A DNA stretch of 5,018 nt from Flammeovirgaceae bacterium (GTDB lineage: Bacteria > Bacteroidota > Bacteroidia > Cytophagales > Cyclobacteriaceae): assembly GCA_022616575.1 (NCBI GenBank), contig JAKEEN010000249.1, forward strand, positions 1 to 5,018, given 5' to 3'. Below the pieces are notes generated by a model. The model was not told where the DNA came from and searched no databases. It worked only from the letters and a program-made list of their open reading frames with translations. Of this stretch, positions 1-5,018 are shown one piece after another. The translations under genes and the position numbers were made by a program. Numbering within the stretch: the stretch's first letter is position 1; every line of letters starts with the position of its first letter.

Positions 1-1
1 A

Positions 2-892
2 GTTGAAGCCCTGGGTGGAATGACAAAAGCGATCGAAAGCGGTTTACCAAAAATGCGAATTGAACAAGCCGCAGCAGCCAAGCAAGCAAGAATCGATTCC
101 GGTCGCGATACTATTGTAGGCGTTAATAAATACAAGACCGATGAAAGGCCTGACTTCGATATCCTGGAAGTCGATAATACCGCTGTGCGCGAAGAGCAAA
201 TTCAAAGACTCCAACACTTAAAAAGAGATCGAATCAATGAAGTAGTTACAGCTTCTCTTAAAGCACTAACCCATCATGCAAAAAATGGAACCGGTAATCT
301 TTTAGAGCTTGCCATTGATGCCGCTCGCAAAAGAGCTACACTGGGCGAAATTTCATCAGCCATGGAAGAAGCGTTTGGCCGATATACAGCAACCATTAAA
401 TCAATTTCAGGTGTATATTCAAGTGAAATGAAGAGTAACAAAGCTGTTGAAGAGGTCAGAAAACTATCCAATTCATTTGCGGCTTTAGATGGTCGCAGGC
501 CGCGAATCCTGGTTGCAAAAATGGGACAAGATGGCCACGACCGTGGCGCCAAAGTTATTGCCACCAGTTTTGCTGATTTAGGTTTTGATGTTGATATCGG
601 GCCACTATTCCAAACACCCGATGAAGTAGCTATGCAGGCCGCGGAAAATGATGTTCATGTTGTAGGGATCTCCAGTTTGGCTGGCGGGCATAAAACGTTG
701 GTTCCCCAACTCATTGAATCCCTAAAAAAAATAAAACGCGATGACATCATGATTGTTGCCGGTGGTGTTATTCCAGAGCAGGACTATGCCTTTCTATATC
801 AGGCGGGGGTATCATTTGTTTTCGGCCCCGGCACGGTCATAACGGATGCTGCACGCGAATTACTAAATAAGCTTACCAAATCCCGCACCTAG
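2..892 (+). CDS. scpA: Methylmalonyl-CoA mutase, large (cobalamin-binding) subunit, C-terminal part; 5' end outside window
   Basis: This is the last 296 residues of the adenosylcobalamin-dependent mutase that interconverts (R)-methylmalonyl-CoA and succinyl-CoA in the cytoplasm. The reading frame is open from the left edge, so the ATG at 20 is an internal Met and not the start; full-length family members have roughly 700 residues. Residues 1-42 (GGMTKAIESG, AARID-like helix, IVGVNKY) match the end of the TIM-barrel catalytic domain. Residues 43-165 form the helical linker. Residues 166-296 form the B12-binding Rossmann domain. It carries KMGQDGHDRG, with the cobalt-ligand His179 (536-538) plus Lys173 and Asp177, which match the conserved Lys/Asp/His triad of the family. 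It also has the SSL motif (671-679), GG (761-766) and FGPGT (821-835). The TAG stop is at 890-892. The intact B12 motif marks this as the catalytic subunit (called MutB where the enzyme is a heterodimer) and not the B12-less small subunit. A small-subunit gene may lie upstream, but this cannot be seen. Confidence 0.96.
   Translation, partial: VEALGGMTKAIESGLPKMRIEQAAAAKQARIDSGRDTIVGVNKYKTDERPDFDILEVDNTAVREEQIQRLQHLKRDRINEVVTASLKALTHHAKNGTGNLLELAIDAARKRATLGEISSAMEEAFGRYTATIKSISGVYSSEMKSNKAVEEVRKLSNSFAALDGRRPRILVAKMGQDGHDRGAKVIATSFADLGFDVDIGPLFQTPDEVAMQAAENDVHVVGISSLAGGHKTLVPQLIESLKKIKRDDIMIVAGGVIPEQDYAFLYQAGVSFVFGPGTVITDAARELLNKLTKSRT
497..889 (+). other. B12-binding domain of the mutase
   Basis: This is the flavodoxin-like cobalamin-binding domain that ends the mutase. 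It begins at RPRILVAKMG. The DxHxxG motif is read as Asp-Gly-His-Asp-Arg-Gly at 530-547, with the lower-axial cobalt ligand His at 536-538. The later motifs GISSLAGGH (665-691), AGGVIP (758-775) and FGPGT (821-835) are those that line the dimethylbenzimidazole-tail pocket in the 'base-off/His-on' family. All are present and in order, so the domain looks functional. Confidence 0.93.
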
Positions 893-948
893 TTCACTTT
901 ACAGCGCTAATTGATTAGATTAGGGGTTCGTTAAAAACCCCTTATCCT
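893..948 (+). other. Intergenic gap between the mutase and the TPR-CHAT gene
   Basis: These 56 non-coding bases separate the mutase stop from the next ATG. Apart from the inverted repeat at 922-942 they contain a tandem GATTA pair (913-922) and a 6-bp palindrome AGCGCT (903-908). Neither has an obvious role. No convincing Bacteroidota promoter (TTG plus TAnnTTTG at the usual spacing) is seen, and there is no purine-rich Shine-Dalgarno sequence ahead of 949, which is normal for this phylum. The second gene could be transcribed by read-through or from a promoter that cannot be recognised by eye. Confidence 0.6.
922..942 (+). terminator. Inverted repeat, possible weak terminator or leader hairpin
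   Basis: AGGGGTT (922-928) is complementary to AACCCCT (936-942), giving a 7-bp stem with four G-C pairs around a 7-nt loop. Beyond one T-T mismatch two more A-T pairs are possible. It sits 29 bases after the mutase stop, as a terminator would. No run of T follows on the + strand, so classical rho-independent termination is doubtful. On the opposite strand the loop and stem do not produce a T-tract after the stem either. The stem ends only 6 bases before the ATG at 949, so the hairpin could instead affect ribosome access to the next gene. Confidence 0.4.
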
Positions 949-1017
949 ATGAATTCCAGCAGGATTATGTGCCTGGCTATTTTTTCGTTTTTGTTAATTG
1001 CCAGCCCATCCATTTCG
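949..1017 (+). other. Predicted Sec signal peptide of the TPR-CHAT protein
   Basis: Residues 1-23 have a short n-region with Arg5, a hydrophobic core (CLAIFSFLLIA, residues 8-18) and a polar c-region ending Ser-Ile-Ser before Gln24. This fits a signal peptidase I site (small residues at -3 and -1). Cys8 comes before the hydrophobic core and is not in a lipobox, so a lipoprotein is unlikely. Mature protein would start QKKYDK. This predicts export to the periplasm or beyond. Confidence 0.82.
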
Positions 1018-4000
1018 CAAAAGAAGTATGATAAAATCGTAAAGAAAGCCAACTCGGCATTTGCAGCCGGTAAATACGAGTCTGCAAAGAAATCATTATC
1101 CAAACTTAAAAAAGGCACAGCAAAACTTGGCCCGAACAATCCTTACATGCCTGGATATTACCTCATGTCGGCCAAAGTTGATTTGGGACAGGGCCTGATG
1201 GTAACGTTCGAAAGCAACCTGAACAATGCACTCAGTTCGAGCATGGCTGCCTACACAGAAAATAGTGCTCAGTATGCTTCCACCCTGATTGATGTAGCCA
1301 ATGTCTACAACCAGTATGGGTACTACCGTATAAGCAGGAAATATGCGGACCAGGCTGAAGATATACTTGAACATGCAGGCTTGATGAACGATGAATTTAA
1401 AGGCCGTCTTGCTCTTGAGAGAGGCGAAGCCTTGATCGGTCAGGGATATTGTAATGAAGCCATTAAAACGTTGGTTGAAGTAGAACCTTATTTTGTAAAG
1501 CGCGCTGTCGAAAAAGAAACGGTTGTAACCCAGGGAAAAATTGAAACCAAGCGTGTAGATGAAACTGAATTGCCGTTTCGCTTTGGTGATCGGGCACGTC
1601 AACTCACACTCATTGCGCAGGCATACGGAAAAAAAGGAAATCTGATTAGCGCTGATTCGGCCTTTAAAGCAGCGCAAACGTGGATTAAGAAAAATCAACG
1701 CTATATGGGCGAGACCAGTTTAAATCTTGTCCGCAATAATTTTCAATATGCTAAAATGTTTTTTGACAATGGTGGCAAAGCGGCAGAGAAGGAGCTTGAA
1801 TTGGATGAGATCCTGAAAAATCTGAAAGCCCGTACCCAAACTGACCTGATGATCCATGATATCTACGACCTTTATTTGGGCCGGCTACAATCTGATGGGT
1901 ATGATGCACGCTATCAAAATGTAAAACTTGAGTATGTTAAACTGCTTGATAAAAGCTATCCAAAAACTACCTTGTTCAAGCTTAATCTTCAGTCTGTCGA
2001 GTTCAGTACCAAACTTGCCAAAGACAAAACTAAAAACCTCGAAGCTCAAGCCCTGGCGATGTTAGGTTCAAAAGTGCTTCCTAAATACTATAGAACCACC
2101 ATCAGCGTGTTGGATTTTTTGCGGGAAGTTGCCATCGCAGATTTGAAATTCATCAATGCTGAAAATTATCTAACTCAAAAATTAGAAGTAGTAAAAGAAC
2201 TTGCCGGAGAAAATTCGCCTGAGTATCACCTGGCCAAACTAGAACTCGCCAGCTATTTACTGGACTATACAAATAAAATTGACGAAGCCGACAAAATTTT
2301 CCAGGAGAGCTATTCAAAAATTGTTGCTAAAGAAATAGATAACTGGCAAAAAGATCATTTAAACATTCTTGGTCACCTGGCAAATCTTTATGAGTATACT
2401 GACCGGTATGCTTTAGCTGATAAGACGCTAAGCAAAGCCGGTGATGTGGCGCGTTCTAAATACAGTGATACCGATCCGGATTATGGTGTGGCCCTTACTC
2501 AAATTTCCAATCTCCAGCTCAAGATTGGCCAGTATGAAAAAGCTGAACACAACATCGATAATGCACTCAAAATTCTTGACGAATACCGCAAAGATGATTT
2601 TCGCTTTATCGATTACGTTCACATTGTAGAAACCCAAGCCAAGCTTTATGGTATAAAAGGATTGTTTGATGAAGCACAGAGTAATCTTGACAGAACTGCC
2701 AAGATCATCTCGAAAGCTAAAGTACCCGCTGGTGATGAATTGTCAACCGCGGCTGAATTGTCATCGCTATTTATTCAGTTAGGTAAGTACTCAGAAACAG
2801 ATAAAATATTGACCAAGCTCATCAAGCAAAATGAAACCCTCTATGGTGTGGCATCGATCCGGCTAATTGAGCCTCTGGTTAACAAGGGCAGAATCTTACT
2901 TGCTAAAGGTGAGTATACAGAAGCTGAACGAGTGGCACAGCGTGCAAACTCACTCGCAGTAAAAACGTACGGTGAAATCTCAACCAAAACAGCACCCACA
3001 CAAAAATTGATGAGTGATATTTACTACACACTTGGCGATTATGAAAAAGCAGAAGCTAGTGTTGTTAAAACAATCACCAGCCAGGAAAAACAATTCGGGC
3101 GCAACCACATCGAAGTGGCTAAATCGCTTTCACAATTAGCTTTAATCAAATTCTACAAAGGTGATAACCGGCAAGATGTGGAAAAACTAATGTTAGAGGC
3201 ACGAGACATTATGGCGGGCAAGCTGGGTAAGGACAATCCGCAGTATGCAGAAATCCTGAAAAACGTAGCCGTGCTATATGTTTCTGAGAAAAAGTTTGAT
3301 GTTGCCTTTAACTCACTAACAGTAGCAGAAAGCATCTGGCGCGCGAAGACCGGCTCAAAAAATAATATTAATGCTGCCGGTATTTATGTGTTGACAGGGG
3401 ATATCTATTATCAACAAAAAAATTATAAGAATGCCGAGAAATTTTACAACCAGGCCAAAGATATCTATGAAAAGTTCTTTAGCACAACCCACCCTGAGTA
3501 TGTAAAAGTCCTTTCCAAGCTTGCCAAGGTGTACTACATGGAGAAGGACTACAAACGCTCAAAGAAACTGATCGAAGAGTCTCTCTTTAATTATGAAAAT
3601 TTCATTAAACAATATTTCCCTGCCCTGAGTGAACGCGAGAAGGCAAAATACTGGAACACCATCAAAGGAGATTTTGAATTCTATAACACACTTGCTTTTA
3701 GTAACCTGGAGGACTTCAAAGACCTGACCAGCAAAGTGTACAACTATCAGCTTCTCACGAAGGCTTTGCTTTTAAGCTCATCAATTAAAATCAGGGAACG
3801 GATACAAAACAGCACAGATGAGGCGCTGAAGTCGCAGTATAATACCTGGCAACAGAAGAAAGAACAGTTAACCTTAGCCCTCTCTATGAGTCCGCAACAA
3901 CTCACCGAAAATGAAATTGATGTTGCGGCCCTAAATCAGGAAGTAGAAAAGCTGGAAAAAGACCTGAGCCAAAAATCAGAAATCTTTGGCCAAAGCTTCG

Positions 4001-5018
4001 AAAACAAGCGCATCACATTCGATGATGTGCGCAAATCCCTTAAGCCGAATGAAGTAGCCATTGAGATGGTACGTTACCGCCACTTCAATCACGTATTTAC
4101 CGACTCCGTTGTATATACGGCTTTGTATTTAAGGAGTGACTTAACAAAACCCAAAGCTATTATGCTGAATAATGGCAAGAAGATGGAAGCCCGCAATTTC
4201 AGGCTTTACAGAAATGCCATTATCAACAAAATACCTGATGAAGTCTCTTACGCGGCCTACTGGGAGCCCATGCAAAAAGAACTTGGCCAGGTTGCTACCA
4301 TTTATTTATCAGCCGATGGCGTTTACAACCAAATAAACCTCGAGTCAATTCCAACCCCCGATGGCAAATACATTCTGGATAACTCCAACATCATACTGGT
4401 TAGCAATACCAAAGACTTATATATCAAAAAAGTAAAGACAAGACTTTCATCCAATGAAAACATGGCATCCATGTTTGGTAATCCTGCATTCTATCTTACT
4501 GCATCAGCGGATGGTGATATAACGGCCTTGCCGGGAACAGAAAAAGAAGTAACACAACTCCAATATTTGTTAAAACAGAAAGGGTGGAGCATCAATCAGT
4601 TTGTGGATCGAAATGCCTCAGAGGAGCATGTGAAAGAGTTGAATAGTCCACGAATATTCCACATTGCTACACATGGGTTCTACAAACCGACTGATCAGCT
4701 CAGTCATGATGAAGAACTGGAAGGTAATGAAGCACAGGTTGCTCAAAATCCTTTGCTAAGAAATGGCCTGTTACTAAAGGGAGCTGGAGACCTGCTGCTT
4801 AAAACCCAATACAACTACAACATGGAGAACGGCATTCTCACTGCGTATGAAGCCATGAACCTTAACCTCGACAAAACAGATTTGGTTGTGTTGAGTGCCT
4901 GTGAAACAGGTTTGGGTGAGCTTCAGGCTGGTGAAGGCGTTTTTGGATTGCAGCGTGCCTTTTTAGTAGCAGGCGCAAAGGTGTTAATCATGAGTATGTT
5001 TAAGGTGGATGATGATGC
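949..5018 (+). CDS. Exported TPR-repeat protein with C-terminal CHAT (caspase-like) domain; 3' end outside window
   Basis: A single open frame gives 1356 residues without a stop up to the window edge. The ATG at 949 is the first Met after an in-frame TAG at 916-918. It gives a good signal peptide (residues 1-23), whereas starting at Met7 would remove Arg5, the only positive charge in the n-region. Next come TPR-like repeats over about residues 25-890, a helical/coiled-coil linker (about 890-1020), and a CHAT domain (about 1025 onward). CHAT is a caspase/separase-fold cysteine peptidase family; the His-Cys pair is present as HIATHGF (His1242) and LSACETG (Cys1318). By family comparison perhaps 50-90 residues are missing at the C-terminus (inference). 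The likely role is a partner-regulated protease or a scaffold in the periplasm or at the cell surface; substrate and partner are unknown. It follows the mutase gene after 56 bp on the same strand, but no functional connection is apparent. Confidence 0.95.
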   Translation, partial: MNSSRIMCLAIFSFLLIASPSISQKKYDKIVKKANSAFAAGKYESAKKSLSKLKKGTAKLGPNNPYMPGYYLMSAKVDLGQGLMVTFESNLNNALSSSMAAYTENSAQYASTLIDVANVYNQYGYYRISRKYADQAEDILEHAGLMNDEFKGRLALERGEALIGQGYCNEAIKTLVEVEPYFVKRAVEKETVVTQGKIETKRVDETELPFRFGDRARQLTLIAQAYGKKGNLISADSAFKAAQTWIKKNQRYMGETSLNLVRNNFQYAKMFFDNGGKAAEKELELDEILKNLKARTQTDLMIHDIYDLYLGRLQSDGYDARYQNVKLEYVKLLDKSYPKTTLFKLNLQSVEFSTKLAKDKTKNLEAQALAMLGSKVLPKYYRTTISVLDFLREVAIADLKFINAENYLTQKLEVVKELAGENSPEYHLAKLELASYLLDYTNKIDEADKIFQESYSKIVAKEIDNWQKDHLNILGHLANLYEYTDRYALADKTLSKAGDVARSKYSDTDPDYGVALTQISNLQLKIGQYEKAEHNIDNALKILDEYRKDDFRFIDYVHIVETQAKLYGIKGLFDEAQSNLDRTAKIISKAKVPAGDELSTAAELSSLFIQLGKYSETDKILTKLIKQNETLYGVASIRLIEPLVNKGRILLAKGEYTEAERVAQRANSLAVKTYGEISTKTAPTQKLMSDIYYTLGDYEKAEASVVKTITSQEKQFGRNHIEVAKSLSQLALIKFYKGDNRQDVEKLMLEARDIMAGKLGKDNPQYAEILKNVAVLYVSEKKFDVAFNSLTVAESIWRAKTGSKNNINAAGIYVLTGDIYYQQKNYKNAEKFYNQAKDIYEKFFSTTHPEYVKVLSKLAKVYYMEKDYKRSKKLIEESLFNYENFIKQYFPALSEREKAKYWNTIKGDFEFYNTLAFSNLEDFKDLTSKVYNYQLLTKALLLSSSIKIRERIQNSTDEALKSQYNTWQQKKEQLTLALSMSPQQLTENEIDVAALNQEVEKLEKDLSQKSEIFGQSFENKRITFDDVRKSLKPNEVAIEMVRYRHFNHVFTDSVVYTALYLRSDLTKPKAIMLNNGKKMEARNFRLYRNAIINKIPDEVSYAAYWEPMQKELGQVATIYLSADGVYNQINLESIPTPDGKYILDNSNIILVSNTKDLYIKKVKTRLSSNENMASMFGNPAFYLTASADGDITALPGTEKEVTQLQYLLKQKGWSINQFVDRNASEEHVKELNSPRIFHIATHGFYKPTDQLSHDEELEGNEAQVAQNPLLRNGLLLKGAGDLLLKTQYNYNMENGILTAYEAMNLNLDKTDLVVLSACETGLGELQAGEGVFGLQRAFLVAGAKVLIMSMFKVDDD
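1021..3618 (+). other. TPR-like helical repeat solenoid (about 20 repeats)
   Basis: Helix-turn-helix units with the TPR signature (small residue at the turn as in G-x-Y, then x-x-A) recur through residues 25-890. Clear units include AFAAGKYESAKK, LKIGQYEKAEH, LLAKGEYTEAER, YYTLGDYEKAEA and YYQQKNYKNAEK. Turn anchors in the second half lie at residues 399, 442, 485, 527, 571, 612, 654, 696, 738, 781, 824 and 866, a spacing of 41-44 residues. This is the longer-helix form seen in TPR_10/TPR_12 or kinesin-light-chain-like repeats. Some later units carry the inter-repeat G-x-x-(H/N)-(P/I) motif (FGRNHIE, LGKDNPQ, STTHPEY). N-terminal units have anchors near 41, 82, 124, 166 and 230; the section at about 245-390 is more diverged. 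Such solenoids bind proteins or peptides and commonly sense a partner for an attached enzyme domain. Confidence 0.9.
3619..4020 (+). other. Helical linker between TPR solenoid and CHAT domain, with predicted coiled coil
   Basis: Residues about 891-1024 do not follow the TPR pattern. The segment starts with ALSEREKAKYWNTIKGDFEF (about 893-912), which resembles the Ser-Glu-x-Glu-Lys-Ala-x-(F/Y)-W block often found just before CHAT domains in Bacteroidota proteins (from memory of the family). A helix-rich stretch follows (KVYNYQLLTKALLLSSS). Then comes a charged, leucine-spaced region (about 965-1012, including VAALNQEVEKLEKDLSQK) that reads as coiled coil. It could pass a change in the solenoid on to the protease domain; that is inference. 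Confidence 0.65.
4021..5018 (+). other. CHAT domain (caspase/separase-like cysteine peptidase), truncated by window edge
   Basis: The domain begins with the FDDVRKSLKPNEVAIEMVRY strand region. It then has the YWEPMQKEL helix (1104-1112), SADGVYNQINLESIP (the usual 'DG.L..IPFEAL' element) and FGNPAF...LPGTEKEV. The catalytic-type His is in HIATHGFY (His1242, codon 4672-4674). NPLLRNGLLLKGA and NGILTAYEAMNL come next, then the nucleophile-type Cys in VVLSACETGLG (Cys1318, codon 4900-4902). The window ends within GEGVFGLQRAFLVAGA and SMFKVDD. All elements up to the edge are present and in family order, with 75 residues between His and Cys. At the usual Trp of the 'SLWKVDD' block this protein has Phe. 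Cleavage activity is expected from the motifs but not shown. Confidence 0.93.

Noticed and set aside
274..564. A 96-codon minus-strand frame inside the mutase
   Set aside because: It overlaps the conserved B12-binding region of a clearly real gene and has no recognisable motif. It is a shadow frame.
20..892. The ATG at 20 as a true start of a stand-alone B12-binding protein
   Set aside because: The frame continues open to the left edge with VEALGG directly before this Met, which is the conserved sequence of the full-length mutase. The gene is cut by the window and is not a short protein.
893..948. A Bacteroidota promoter in the intergenic gap
   Set aside because: A TTG occurs at 911, but no TAnnTTTG-like element lies at the proper distance downstream, so the claim cannot be supported.
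1096..1698. A 200-codon open frame on the minus strand
   Set aside because: It lies entirely antisense to the N-terminal part of the TPR-CHAT gene. Its translation is rich in Phe/Ile/Cys with no recognisable domain, which is typical of the complement of a Lys/Glu-rich helical protein.
2428..2637. Short frames on both strands in the middle of the TPR region
   Set aside because: Both are contained in the long TPR-CHAT frame and their translations show no family resemblance.
949..5018. A type III-E CRISPR (gRAMP/Csx29, 'Craspase') component
   Set aside because: The TPR-CHAT layout is similar, but there is no CRISPR repeat array or Cas gene in the window, the neighbour is a metabolic enzyme, and the protein has a signal peptide, which does not fit a cytoplasmic RNA-guided complex.

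Overview
The window looks like chromosomal DNA from a member of the Bacteroidota, most likely a Cytophagales-type bacterium. This is an inference from three things: the coding style (moderate A+T, no Shine-Dalgarno ahead of the second gene), a class I methylmalonyl-CoA mutase, and a very large exported TPR-CHAT protein of a type common in that phylum. No mobile element, CRISPR array, tRNA or rRNA is visible.

Layout. Positions 2-892 hold the 3' part of the large, cobalamin-binding subunit of methylmalonyl-CoA mutase; its 5' end lies before the window. A 56-bp gap follows, with one inverted repeat (922-942) close to the next start codon. From 949 to the right edge (5018) runs one uninterrupted reading frame of 1356 codons with no stop. 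It encodes a predicted secreted protein: a signal peptide, a long solenoid of about 42-residue TPR-like helical repeats, a helical linker, and a C-terminal CHAT (caspase/separase-like) domain with both catalytic residues, His1242 and Cys1318. The last part of the CHAT domain and the stop codon lie beyond the window. Both genes are on the + strand and together fill almost the whole window.

How the parts relate. The mutase interconverts succinyl-CoA and methylmalonyl-CoA in propionate and branched-chain metabolism in the cytoplasm. The CHAT protein is predicted to be exported. No functional link is evident, and co-orientation alone does not make them an operon. The point of interest is the exported, apparently catalytically intact TPR-CHAT protein. 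TPR-CHAT architecture is known from proteases switched on by partner binding, such as Csx29 of type III-E CRISPR systems, but this one has no CRISPR context and appears to work outside the cytoplasm. Its partner and substrate cannot be read from this window.
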